Of a DNA stretch of 23,595 bases, positions 7,877 through 14,662 are shown piece after piece. The notes beneath the pieces were generated by a model. The model saw only the letters and a list, made by a program, of their open reading frames with translations. It was not told the origin of the DNA and made no database searches. Location: contig NZ_DAIUCK010000047.1 in the NCBI RefSeq assembly GCF_036846205.1, positions 1 to 23,595 of the forward strand, read 5' to 3'. The DNA is from Rhabdothermincola sp036846205 (GTDB taxonomy: Bacteria > Actinomycetota > Acidimicrobiia > Acidimicrobiales > Acidimicrobilacustridaceae). The stretch's first letter is position 1. The number at the start of each line of letters is the position of its first letter. The position numbers were made by a program, and so were the translations under genes.

Positions 7877-7933
7877 CCCCGGCGCCGAGGCGACGGCCCG
7901 GTCCCGGTCGGACGAACGGGTTCGCACCCAAAC

Positions 7934-7951
7934 GAGAACGTGTTCTAGTCT
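7934..7951 (+). promoter_or_regulatory. KstR-like operator fused to -10 (DUF35/thiolase operon promoter)
   Basis: GAGAACGTGTTCTA (7934-7947) overlaps a -10 hexamer TAGTCT (7946-7951) by its terminal TA. Transcription would start near 7958, giving a leader of about 24 bases that contains the ribosome site GAGGGGGAG before the ATG at 7982. It should control all five genes up to 12022. Confidence 0.7.
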
Positions 7952-7981
7952 GCTGGGGTCCGTGCCGCACGAGGGGGAGTG

Positions 7982-8503
7982 ATGCCCGAGTCCGATGTCC
8001 TGATCGCGCCGCTGGTCATCGAGTATCCGTTCAGCCGCACCACGGGCCCGGTCATCGGCGCCTTCTTCACCGCGCTGCGTGAGGGGTTCGTGGTCGGGGT
8101 GCGGGCCGCCGACGGGCGGGTGATCGTCCCGCCGGTGGAGTACGACCCCGTGACCGCAGAGGAGCTCACCGAGATCGTGGAGGTCGGTGACGCCGGCGTG
8201 GTCACCAGTTGGTGCTGGGTGGCCGAGCCCCTCGACGGCCAGCCCCTCGATGGCCCGTTCGCCTGGGCCCTGATCACCCTCGACGGCGCCGACACCCCGA
8301 TGCTGCACGCGGTGGACACCGGGGGCGATCCGGCCCGCATGGCCACGGGCATGCGGGTGCGGGCCCGGTGGCGGCCGGTGCGGCCCGAGGGGGAGGACCC
8401 CGACGCGGACGACGGCGTCCGCTACCGCGAGGGGCACATCCTCGACATCGAGTGCTTCGAGCCCGAGGAGTCCGGCGCCGGCACCGCGGGAGGAGCCCAC
8501 TGA
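7982..8503 (+). CDS. DUF35-type OB-fold protein without zinc-ribbon cysteines
   Basis: A 173-residue protein with a DUF35 layout: an N-terminal region ending in VIVPPVEYDP (about 47-56), then an OB-fold with the strand GDAGVVTSW and a hydrophobic strand FAWALITLDG. In typical members the PP motif is flanked by a CxxC...CP zinc ribbon; here those cysteines are absent. DUF35 proteins are partners of thiolase-fold enzymes, for example the DUF35 domain of ChsH2 with the retro-aldolase Ltp2 in cholesterol side-chain breakdown. I start at ATG 7982 because GAGGGGGAG precedes it; GTG 7979 is too close to that site. The stop overlaps the next start by one base. It is probably a scaffold subunit for one of the thiolases downstream. 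Confidence 0.82.
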   Translation: MPESDVLIAPLVIEYPFSRTTGPVIGAFFTALREGFVVGVRAADGRVIVPPVEYDPVTAEELTEIVEVGDAGVVTSWCWVAEPLDGQPLDGPFAWALITLDGADTPMLHAVDTGGDPARMATGMRVRARWRPVRPEGEDPDADDGVRYREGHILDIECFEPEESGAGTAGGAH

Positions 8504-9024
8504 TGAGCGACATCACCCTGCCACCCCGGCTGCGGGATCTGGAGCCCGTGCGCTCGATCCGCACGCCAGCGAGCCTCCACTACAACTACACCGCCGGGGC
8601 CGCCACGTCCCGCTTCCTGCGGGCCGTGGCCGAGAAGCGCCTGGTCGGCCAGCGTTGCCCGGTGTGCCAGAAGGTGTATGTCCCACCCCGGGGCTCCTGC
8701 CCGACCGACGGTGTGCCCACCGAGGAGGAGGTCGAGCTCGGTCACACCGGCACGGTGACGTCGTTCTGCATCGTGAACGTGCCCTTCATGAGCAACCTCA
8801 TGGAGATCCCCTACGTGAGCGCGCTCATCCTGCTCGACCACTCCGACCTGCCGATCATGCACCTCATCCAAGAGGTGCCCTACGACCAGGTGCACATGGG
8901 GATGCGGGTCGAAGCGGTGTGGGTGCCAGACGACGAGATCGGCCCCACGCTCGAGTCGATCAGGTACTTCCGTCCCAACGGCGAGCCGGATGCGCCGTTC
9001 GAGACCTACAAGGACAACGTATGA
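8503..9024 (+). CDS. DUF35-type OB-fold protein with zinc ribbon
   Basis: A 173-residue protein with an N-terminal helix, a rubredoxin-like ribbon CPVC...PPRGSCPTDG (CxxC plus one CP; the fourth position is not a cysteine) and an OB-fold with HTGTVTSFCIV and a YVSALILLD strand. It is the classical form of the pair with the preceding gene. DUF35 proteins hold and may channel acyl-CoA for thiolase or aldolase partners. The start is the ATG within TGATG (8501-8505), with AGGAG upstream inside the previous gene, so translation is probably coupled. Its stop overlaps the thiolase start by four bases (ATGA). With two DUF35 and two thiolase-like genes in a row, a hetero-oligomer is likely. The arrangement recalls the M. 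tuberculosis DUF35-ltp4-ltp3 group around Rv3521-Rv3523 (from memory). Confidence 0.88.
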   Translation: MSDITLPPRLRDLEPVRSIRTPASLHYNYTAGAATSRFLRAVAEKRLVGQRCPVCQKVYVPPRGSCPTDGVPTEEEVELGHTGTVTSFCIVNVPFMSNLMEIPYVSALILLDHSDLPIMHLIQEVPYDQVHMGMRVEAVWVPDDEIGPTLESIRYFRPNGEPDAPFETYKDNV

Positions 9025-10076
9025 GGGACGTCGCCATCATCTCGTTCGCCCAGACGGCCCACCAGCGGGCGGTGTCGCACATCAACGAGACCGAGATGCT
9101 CATGCCGCTGCTCGGCGAAGCCCTGCGTGGTGCGGGGATCAGCAAGGACCGGGTGGACTTCGTGTGCTCCGGTAGCTCCGACTACCTCGCCGGTCAGCCG
9201 TTCTCCTTCGTCATGACTCTCGACGCCTTCGGGCCATGGCCGCCGATCTCGGAGTCACACGTCGACATGGACGGAGCGTGGGCGCTGTACGAGGCGTGGG
9301 TGAAGATGCAGATGGGCCACATCGACGTGGCCCTCATCTACGCCTACGGCAAGTCCTCGCCGGGGGAGATCCGCCGGGTCCTGTCCCGCCAGCTCGACCC
9401 CTACTACCTCGGCCCGCTGTGGGTCGATTCCGTGTCGCTCGCCGCCCTCCAGGCCCGCTGCGGGCTCGAGGCGGGGGCCTTCACGGTGGAGGAGATGGCA
9501 GAGGTCGCCGCCGCCAGCCGGCGGCAGGCCCAGAGCAACCCGTTCGCCCAGCTCGCCGGGGACGTCGACGCCTCCACGCTCCTCCAGCAGGACGAGTTCG
9601 TGGCGCCGCTCCGCAAGCACGACTGCCCGCCGATCACCGACGGGGCGGCGGTGGTGGTGCTCGCGGCCGGTGACGTGGCCCGTGAGCTGTGTGACCGACC
9701 GGCGTGGATCCGGGGGATCGACCACCGCATCGAGCCGCATGCGCTCGGGGTTCGCGACCTGACCCGGTCGGTGTCCACCGAGCAGGCGGCGGCGCGCGCC
9801 GGTGTGGGCGACGGGAAGGTCGACGTGGCCGAGCTGCACGCGCCGTTCACCCACCAGGAGCTCATCCTTCGCGAGGCCCTCGCATTGGATGACGCGGTGG
9901 CCGTGAACCCCTCGGGTGGGGCCCTGTGCGCCAACCCGATCATGGCGGCTGGTCTCATCCGTTTCGGGGAGGCCGCCTCCCGCATCTGGCGGGGCGAGGC
10001 CGACCGCGCGGTCGCCCACGCCACGTCCGGCCCGTGCCTGCAGCAGAACCTGGTGTGCGTCTTGGAGGGTGCGTGA
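9021..10076 (+). CDS. Thiolase-fold lipid-transfer-type protein (Ltp-like)
   Basis: A 351-residue protein of the SCP2-thiolase/Ltp group. It opens with the thiolase first strand (DVAIISFAQT) and keeps the C-terminal NPSGGAL...NPIMAAG segment. The nucleophilic cysteine of true thiolases is missing: the usual CASG region reads HVDMDGAWAL (80-89), with an Asp where cysteine is expected, and the GHP histidine is Asn (ANP). A histidine stands in ELHAPF where thiolases have N-x-x-F. It is therefore probably not a Claisen thiolase but an aldolase-type or non-catalytic subunit. The start ATG at 9021 overlaps the DUF35 stop (ATGA), and the stop overlaps the next start. It likely pairs with the thiolase-like protein downstream. 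Confidence 0.87.
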   Translation: MRDVAIISFAQTAHQRAVSHINETEMLMPLLGEALRGAGISKDRVDFVCSGSSDYLAGQPFSFVMTLDAFGPWPPISESHVDMDGAWALYEAWVKMQMGHIDVALIYAYGKSSPGEIRRVLSRQLDPYYLGPLWVDSVSLAALQARCGLEAGAFTVEEMAEVAAASRRQAQSNPFAQLAGDVDASTLLQQDEFVAPLRKHDCPPITDGAAVVVLAAGDVARELCDRPAWIRGIDHRIEPHALGVRDLTRSVSTEQAAARAGVGDGKVDVAELHAPFTHQELILREALALDDAVAVNPSGGALCANPIMAAGLIRFGEAASRIWRGEADRAVAHATSGPCLQQNLVCVLEGA

Positions 10077-11242
10077 TGGGGAGCGAGCGAGTTGCTGTCG
10101 TCGGCATCGGGCAGACCAGGCACCAGGCCACCGCTGACTGCTCGATCGCCGGGTTGGTCCGCCAGGCCGCGCAGCGGGCCCTCGACGACGCCCAGATGAC
10201 CTGGTCCGACATCGACGCCGTGGTGATCGGCAAGGCCCCTGACTTCTTCGAAGGGGTGATGATGCCCGAGCTGTACCTGGCTGACGCGCTGGGAGCGACG
10301 GGCAAGCCGATGTTCCGGGTCCACACGGCCGGCAGCGTGGGTGGATCGACGGCCATCGTGGCCCAGGACCTGGTGGCCGCCGGCATCCACGAGCGGGTGC
10401 TCACCGTGGCCTTCGAGAAGCAGTCCGAGAGCGAGGCGATGTGGGCGCTGTCGGTCGCCATGCCGTTCCAGCCCCCGATGCACGCCGGCGCGGGCGGGTA
10501 CTTCGCCCCGCACATCCGGGCCTACATCCGCCGCTCAGGCGCACCCGATCACATCGGCATCCTGGTGGCGCTCAAGGACCGGCTGAATGCCCTGAAGAAC
10601 CCCTATGCCCACCTGCATGAAGAAGGCATCACCTTCGAGTCGGTCAAGGACTCGATCATGCTGTGGGACCCGATCCGCTACAGCGAGACCTGCCCGTCAT
10701 CCGACGGCGCCTGCGCCATGGTGCTCACCAACGAGAAGGGCGGTGACGCGGCTGCGGCGGACGGCCGCAAGCCTGCCTGGGTGCGGGGCACCGCGTTCCG
10801 CTCGGAACCGACGATGTTCGCCGGGCGCGACCAGGTGAACCCCCGCGGGGGTCAGGAGTGTGCGGCCGACGTCTACCGCCAAGCGGGGATCGTCGACCCG
10901 CGCCGTGATGTCGACGTGGTCGAGATGTACGTGCCGTTCAGCTGGTTCGAGCCCATGTGGCTGGAGAACCTCGGTTTCGCCGCGGAGGGCGAGGGCTGGA
11001 AGCTCGTCGAGGACGGCGTCACCCAGATGGACGGCGACCTGCCGGTGAACTGCTCCGGCGGGGTGCTGTCGTCGAACCCGATCGGCGCGTCGGGCATGCT
11101 GCGCTTCGCGGAAGCGGCGATGCAGGTCCGGGGCCAGGCCGGCGAGCACCAGGTCGACGGGGCCCGCACCGCGGTGGGCCACGCCTACGGCGGGGGCTCC
11201 CAGTTCTTCGCCATGTGGGTCGTCGGCGACGAGAAGCCCTGA
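10076..11242 (+). CDS. Thiolase-fold lipid-transfer-type protein (Ltp-like), probable aldolase subunit
   Basis: A 388-residue thiolase-superfamily protein beginning MGSERVAVVGIGQT. The catalytic-cysteine position reads HTAGSVGGSTA, with S87 in place of Cys, and the GHP histidine is N334 (SNPIGASG). A tyrosine (Y285, EMYVPF) sits at the loop where Ltp2-type retro-aldolases carry tyrosine; the C-terminal AYGGGSQFFAM is also Ltp-like. This favours retro-aldol cleavage of a beta-hydroxyacyl-CoA over thiolysis, as known for steroid side-chain enzymes, but the exact reaction is inferred. The start ATG at 10076 shares one base with the previous stop (TGATG). It would act with the DUF35 proteins and the preceding thiolase-like subunit in the cytosol. 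Confidence 0.88.
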   Translation: MGSERVAVVGIGQTRHQATADCSIAGLVRQAAQRALDDAQMTWSDIDAVVIGKAPDFFEGVMMPELYLADALGATGKPMFRVHTAGSVGGSTAIVAQDLVAAGIHERVLTVAFEKQSESEAMWALSVAMPFQPPMHAGAGGYFAPHIRAYIRRSGAPDHIGILVALKDRLNALKNPYAHLHEEGITFESVKDSIMLWDPIRYSETCPSSDGACAMVLTNEKGGDAAAADGRKPAWVRGTAFRSEPTMFAGRDQVNPRGGQECAADVYRQAGIVDPRRDVDVVEMYVPFSWFEPMWLENLGFAAEGEGWKLVEDGVTQMDGDLPVNCSGGVLSSNPIGASGMLRFAEAAMQVRGQAGEHQVDGARTAVGHAYGGGSQFFAMWVVGDEKP

Positions 11243-11254
11243 GCGGGCAGTTCG

Positions 11255-12022
11255 ATGGGTCGGCTCGAGGGGAAGGTCGCGATCATCTCCGGCGCGGCCC
11301 GGGGGCAGGGCGCGGCCGAGGCGGAGCTGTTCGTGCGCGAGGGCGCGCAGGTGGTGATCGGCGACATCCTCGACGACGCCGGGCAGGGGTTGGCCGAGCG
11401 GTTGGGTGAGGCAGCCCGCTTCATCCATCTCGACGTGACCGATGAGGGCTCGTGGCGTGAAGCGCTCGCCCTGACCCTCGACGACTTCGGTCCGCCCAGC
11501 GTGCTGGTCAACAACGCCGGGGTGGTGCACTTCTCCCGCATCGTCGACACCGAGCTGGAGGACCTGCGCCGAGTGCTCGACATCAACCTGGTCGGCACCT
11601 TCCTCGGCATGAAGGTGGTGGCCCCGGCGATGGCGGGGGCAGGCGGCGGATCGATCGTCAACATCTCCTCCAGCTCGGGCATCGTCGGGTTCCCGATGGT
11701 CGGCGCGTACGTGTCGAGCAAGTGGGCGGTGCGGGGTCTCACCAAGACCGCGGCGCTGGAGCTGGGCGCGGCGAACATCCGGGTGAACTCCGTCCACCCG
11801 GGCGGGGTCGACACCCCGATGACCCGCGACCCCGAGACCACCCCACTCGAGGCGTTCGAGCCCTTCGTGCGGCGGCTTCCCCTGCACCGGCTGGGCACGG
11901 TCGATGACATCGCCCCGCTGGTGCTGTTCCTGGCGTCGGACGAGAGCTCCTACTGCACGGGCGCGGAGTTCGTGGTGGACGGTGGGCAGACCGCGGGTGA
12001 CCCCGGACTGCTCGACTTCTGA
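11255..12022 (+). CDS. Short-chain dehydrogenase/reductase (hydroxysteroid dehydrogenase-like)
   Basis: A 255-residue classical SDR. The cofactor motif is GAARGQG (13-19), D37 ends the second strand (favouring NAD), LDV is at 59-61, NNAG at 86-89 and N111 is the tetrad Asn. The catalytic S139, Y152 and K156 lie in ISSSSG...YVSSK. The C-terminus has the usual VVDGGQT. The sequence pattern is close to bacterial 3-alpha/20-beta-hydroxysteroid dehydrogenases, though such similarity does not prove the substrate. It is the last gene of the KstR-like operon, 12 bases after the second thiolase-like gene and with a weak ribosome site. It could oxidise a beta-hydroxyacyl-CoA or a steroid hydroxyl group. 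It converges with the winged-helix gene. Confidence 0.92.
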   Translation: MGRLEGKVAIISGAARGQGAAEAELFVREGAQVVIGDILDDAGQGLAERLGEAARFIHLDVTDEGSWREALALTLDDFGPPSVLVNNAGVVHFSRIVDTELEDLRRVLDINLVGTFLGMKVVAPAMAGAGGGSIVNISSSSGIVGFPMVGAYVSSKWAVRGLTKTAALELGAANIRVNSVHPGGVDTPMTRDPETTPLEAFEPFVRRLPLHRLGTVDDIAPLVLFLASDESSYCTGAEFVVDGGQTAGDPGLLDF

Positions 12023-12038
12023 CCCGGCCGGATGACGG

Positions 12039-12368
12039 TCACTGCTCGAGCGGCAGCTCGGGTCGCAGGATGTCGATCAGCTCGCCGATCCGGTGCGAGG
12101 ACTCCAGCGGGTGCCGCAGCGGGATGTCGCGGTCGACCCGGTAGCGATTGCGCCGTCCCACCCGTTCGCGCACCAGGTACCCGCCGGCCTCCAACTCTGA
12201 GACGATCTTCTGCGCGGCCCGCTCCGTGATGCCGACCAGGCGGGCGATGTCGCGCTGGCGGATCTGCGGGTCGGCGCTGATGCACAGCAGGACGTGGGCA
12301 TGGTTGGTGAGGAAGGTCCAGTCCGGGCGCGTCACCGGACCGGCCACATTCGCGGGAGTCGACGTCAC
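12039..12368 (-). CDS. Winged-helix DNA-binding regulator (MarR/ArsR-like)
   Basis: A 109-residue single-domain regulator. A winged helix-turn-helix spans about residues 18-82: WTFLTNHAHVLLCI forms helix 1, RQRDIARLVGITERAAQKIV the helix-turn-helix, and YLVRERVGRRNRYRV the wing. The tail PLRHPLES...IGELIDIL is likely a dimerisation helix. This compact type is common and conserved in actinobacteria, but its targets are mostly unknown. I use the GTG at 12368, because GGAGGTG lies at good spacing on the minus strand (12373-12379). An ATG at 12392 would add eight residues and bury that site. It diverges from the ECF sigma factor operon across about 215 bp and might regulate it or itself. Confidence 0.85.
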   Translation of the reverse strand: MTSTPANVAGPVTRPDWTFLTNHAHVLLCISADPQIRQRDIARLVGITERAAQKIVSELEAGGYLVRERVGRRNRYRVDRDIPLRHPLESSHRIGELIDILRPELPLEQ

Positions 12369-12518
12369 GGCACACCTCCGGCTCGACGACAACCTACAGA
12401 CTAATCGTCAATTCTGGTTCGCCTGATAGCGTTGGCGCCGCCGCCGATAGGAACTCGGGGCCGAAGGGTCAGAGGTGGTCGGCACGTGACCGGTGAGCGA
12501 GGCGAGATGGCGGTTGGT

Positions 12519-12546
12519 GGGAACCCTGGTGACCGACCAGCCGTCC
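12519..12546 (+). promoter_or_regulatory. Possible ECF-type promoter before the sigma factor
   Basis: GGGAAC (12519-12524) and CCGTCC (12541-12546) are separated by 16 bases, resembling the GGAAC / CGT-type promoters used by many ECF sigma factors. That would allow autoregulation from about 37 bases before the GTG start. The rest of this 215-bp intergenic region shows no stronger signal; two TAnnnT hexamers face the winged-helix gene. Weak evidence in GC-rich DNA. Confidence 0.25.
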
Positions 12547-12583
12547 GACCGTTCTGCGGTGGTTCGGCCCGGTCGGCCCGCCC

Positions 12584-13156
12584 GTGATCGGCGATTCGTT
12601 TCCCGAAGTGCTGGCCGCCGCGCAGCGCGGTGAGCCGAGCGCGATCGAGGCTATCTACCGTGATGTCGCACCGCTGGTGCTTGGCTACCTGCGGGCCAAT
12701 GGGGCCAGGGATCCCGAGGACACTTCCTCGGAGGTGTTCGTGTCCATGATGCGGCGTCTGCCGCACTTCACCGGCGACGAGCAGCGGTTCCGCTCCTGGC
12801 TCCTGACCATCGCCTACCGGCGCATGGTCGACGACTTCCGACGCCGGGGCCGTCGAAGAGAAGACCCTGTCCCGACCGACGAGATGGGCGAGCGGGTGAT
12901 CCTGCTGACGGACGGCGAATCCGAGGCCCTGGCTCGGCTGCGCAGCCAAGGGGTGCTCGAAGCGCTCGACCAGCTCACCGACGACCAGCGGGCCGCCCTC
13001 GTGCTGCGTGTGCTCGCCGACCTGTCGGTCAGGGAAGTGGCCGAGGTGATGGGCAAGCCCGAGACGGCGGTCAAAGCGCTGCTCCGCCGGGGTTTCGCCT
13101 CGCTGGCGCGCCATCTGGCTGCCGGTGGCGAGGATGTCGGCGAGGCGGTCGAGTAG
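12584..13156 (+). CDS. ECF-type sigma-70 factor
   Basis: A 190-residue sigma factor with only regions 2 and 4. Region 2 covers about 24-92, including DPEDTSSEVFVSMMRRLPHF and the -10-binding helix FRSWLLTIAYRRMVDDFRRR. An acidic linker follows, then region 4 (about 126-178), with LTDDQRAALVLRVLADLSVR followed by a helix-turn-helix EVAEVMGKPETAVKALLRRG. It directs RNA polymerase to a small set of promoters. The GTG start at 12584 lacks a clear ribosome site. It heads a same-strand run with a one-helix membrane protein and three Tad-like surface proteins. It probably controls that operon and is held in check by the membrane protein; both ideas are inferred from position. Confidence 0.9.
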   Translation: MIGDSFPEVLAAAQRGEPSAIEAIYRDVAPLVLGYLRANGARDPEDTSSEVFVSMMRRLPHFTGDEQRFRSWLLTIAYRRMVDDFRRRGRRREDPVPTDEMGERVILLTDGESEALARLRSQGVLEALDQLTDDQRAALVLRVLADLSVREVAEVMGKPETAVKALLRRGFASLARHLAAGGEDVGEAVE

Positions 13157-13248
13157 CGCCGCTCCCTGATAGGTCGAACGGCCTACCGGATGGACCGGTA
13201 TCGAAACCGGCGCGGGCAGCGATAAGGAAGATGACAGGGGAGGCAGCG

Positions 13249-14004
13249 GTGAGAGGTCACGGCCGTGGACGAAGCGGAACAGGCGAGGAAGGGCAGCAGC
13301 CCGAGATCGCCGCGCTCGTCGCCGACCTGCGGGACGCGTTCCTGGTCGATCCGGATGAACAGACCGCGCGCCGCCACCTCGACGCGATGCTCGCGGCGCG
13401 AGCCCCGGTGCAGGGAGCTCAATCCCGATCACGGCGGCGGTTGCTCGTCGCCGCAGGGGTCGGGGCGGGGGTGCTCTTCGCCGGTAGTGGCCTCGCTGCG
13501 GCTGCCGGGGCGAACGTCCTGCCCGCGCCCATCCAGGATGCGGTGGCGGCCATCGCAGACCCGTTCGGACTCGATCTCCCGACCGCCGACGATCGATCAG
13601 GCCGGTCCGACGAGGCCCCGGGCCAGGGCGGTGAGAACCCGGGCCGATCGGAGGATGCCCCGGGCCACGGCGGCGAGAACTCCGGCCGGTCCGACGAGGC
13701 ACCCGGTCAGCAGGACGACCCAGGCCGGTCCGAACAGGCCCCGGGTCAGGGCGGTGAGAACCCGGGCCGCTCGGATGAGGCCCCCGGCCGGAGCGGCACC
13801 GCCCCGGGGAACTCGGGGGAGGCACCGGGTAGGACCGGTGAAGCACCCGGTGGCCGGGCCGGTCGTCCAGCCGAGCCACCGGGACAGGCCAAGCGCGGGG
13901 AGGAGCCGCCAGCGGCTGGCACCCCGGGCCCGCCTCCGCAGGCCGGAAGTGGTGGTGCCAATGGACAGGGCGGAGGGAACGACAAAGGCAAGGGTCCCAA
14001 GTGA
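13249..14004 (+). CDS. One-helix membrane protein with Gly/Pro/Glu-rich repeat tail (possible anti-sigma partner)
   Basis: A 251-residue protein. The N-terminal 60 residues are acidic then basic (EIAALVADLRDAFLVDPDEQ, then SRSRRR). One transmembrane helix lies at about 64-88, followed by a short segment LPAPIQDAVAAIADPFGLDL that often follows the helix in sigma-linked actinobacterial proteins (from memory). The rest is disordered: four near-identical 13-14-residue repeats of the type GRSDEAPGQGGENP, then degenerate PG-rich sequence. No HxxxCxxC zinc anti-sigma motif is present. I use GTG 13249 because GGGGAGG lies 5 bases upstream; ATG 13231 is in frame but has its purine run directly adjacent. 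Position after the sigma factor suggests an anti-sigma or sensor role with the repeats outside the membrane. No firm family. Confidence 0.7.
   Translation: MRGHGRGRSGTGEEGQQPEIAALVADLRDAFLVDPDEQTARRHLDAMLAARAPVQGAQSRSRRRLLVAAGVGAGVLFAGSGLAAAAGANVLPAPIQDAVAAIADPFGLDLPTADDRSGRSDEAPGQGGENPGRSEDAPGHGGENSGRSDEAPGQQDDPGRSEQAPGQGGENPGRSDEAPGRSGTAPGNSGEAPGRTGEAPGGRAGRPAEPPGQAKRGEEPPAAGTPGPPPQAGSGGANGQGGGNDKGKGPK
13600..13764 (+). repeat. In-frame tandem repeats, four units of 39-42 bp
   Basis: Units start at 13600, 13642, 13684 and 13723, the third being one codon shorter. Each encodes GRS-(D/E)-(E/D/Q)-APG-(Q/H) plus an acidic/Gly tail. A fifth, decayed copy starts at 13765 and grades into APG-rich sequence. 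Copies differ at silent positions, so they are not very recent duplications. Confidence 0.8.
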
Positions 14005-14068
14005 CGCGGGATCAGGCACCGAGTCCGCTCGTGGCTTCCGGCAGAAGGGAAGCGGCAGGCATGGCGAA

Positions 14069-14662
14069 GTGAGCGAGGAGGCCACGGCAATCGTCGGCGG
14101 GTCCCGGTCGGGGCGGGCCAGACCCTCGTGTGCCCGATGGGGCGACCGCGGTGCGGCACTGATCGAGTTCGCGCTCCTCCTGCCGTTCCTGGCCATCCTC
14201 GTGTTCGGCACGATCGACCTGAGTCGAGCCTCACAGCTGCGGAACCGGTTGACCAACGCTGCCCGTGAAGGAGCAGCGTTTGGCCAGTACTCGCCGCAGT
14301 ACGTGAACCCCGGTTGCAACGGCGGGCGCAACATCGACAGTGCGGTGATGCGTGAGGACCCCGGGTTGGGTCTGACCCGAACCGACATCCACGTCTCACG
14401 GGTGCGGACCACCGACGGCGTGACGAGCGAGGTGGCGTACTGGAACGGCGCAGCCGACTCGCCCAGCGCGACCGCCTGTGACAACCCGGTGGCCGTGTCG
14501 GGAGGCACGCCCATCACCTTCGACCGCTCCCCGACGAATCCCGACCGGGTGAGGGTCGAGGTGACCCAGAACCTCCAGATTCTGACGCCGCTGGTGGCGG
14601 CGATCATCGGGACCGACCAGGTCGAGCTCCGAGGTCGGGCAGAGGCGGTGATCCAGGGGTGA
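14069..14662 (+). CDS. TadE-like pseudopilin-type membrane protein
   Basis: A 197-residue protein with a TadE-type N-terminus: a basic leader, then GDRGAALIEFALLLPFLAIL (25-44) as the start of a hydrophobic helix, followed by LRNRLTNAAREGAAF. The glycine followed five residues later by glutamate fits prepilin-peptidase substrates. The remaining 130 residues are an extracytoplasmic domain with two cysteines (C84 region and C141 region) that could form a disulfide. The start is uncertain: GTG 14069 follows AGG at 9 bases and gives a sensible 24-residue leader. The stop overlaps the next gene's GTG (GTGA). TadE proteins are minor pilins of the Flp/Tad system, yet no Tad ATPase or platform gene is here. 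Confidence 0.82.
   Translation: MSEEATAIVGGSRSGRARPSCARWGDRGAALIEFALLLPFLAILVFGTIDLSRASQLRNRLTNAAREGAAFGQYSPQYVNPGCNGGRNIDSAVMREDPGLGLTRTDIHVSRVRTTDGVTSEVAYWNGAADSPSATACDNPVAVSGGTPITFDRSPTNPDRVRVEVTQNLQILTPLVAAIIGTDQVELRGRAEAVIQG

Noticed and set aside
7982..8503. Considered as a maoC-type hydratase fused to DUF35 (ChsH2-like)
   Set aside because: The protein is only 173 residues and shows no hot-dog hydratase motif; it matches the OB-fold part alone.
12390..12430. Loose inverted repeat CAGA...TCTG in the winged-helix gene's upstream region as an operator
   Set aside because: Arms are only 4 bp with poor symmetry inside; not distinguishable from chance.
13600..13764. Tandem repeat considered as a CRISPR array or noncoding repeat
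   Set aside because: Units are 39-42 bp with no distinct spacers, keep the reading frame and vary mainly at silent positions; they are coding repeats.
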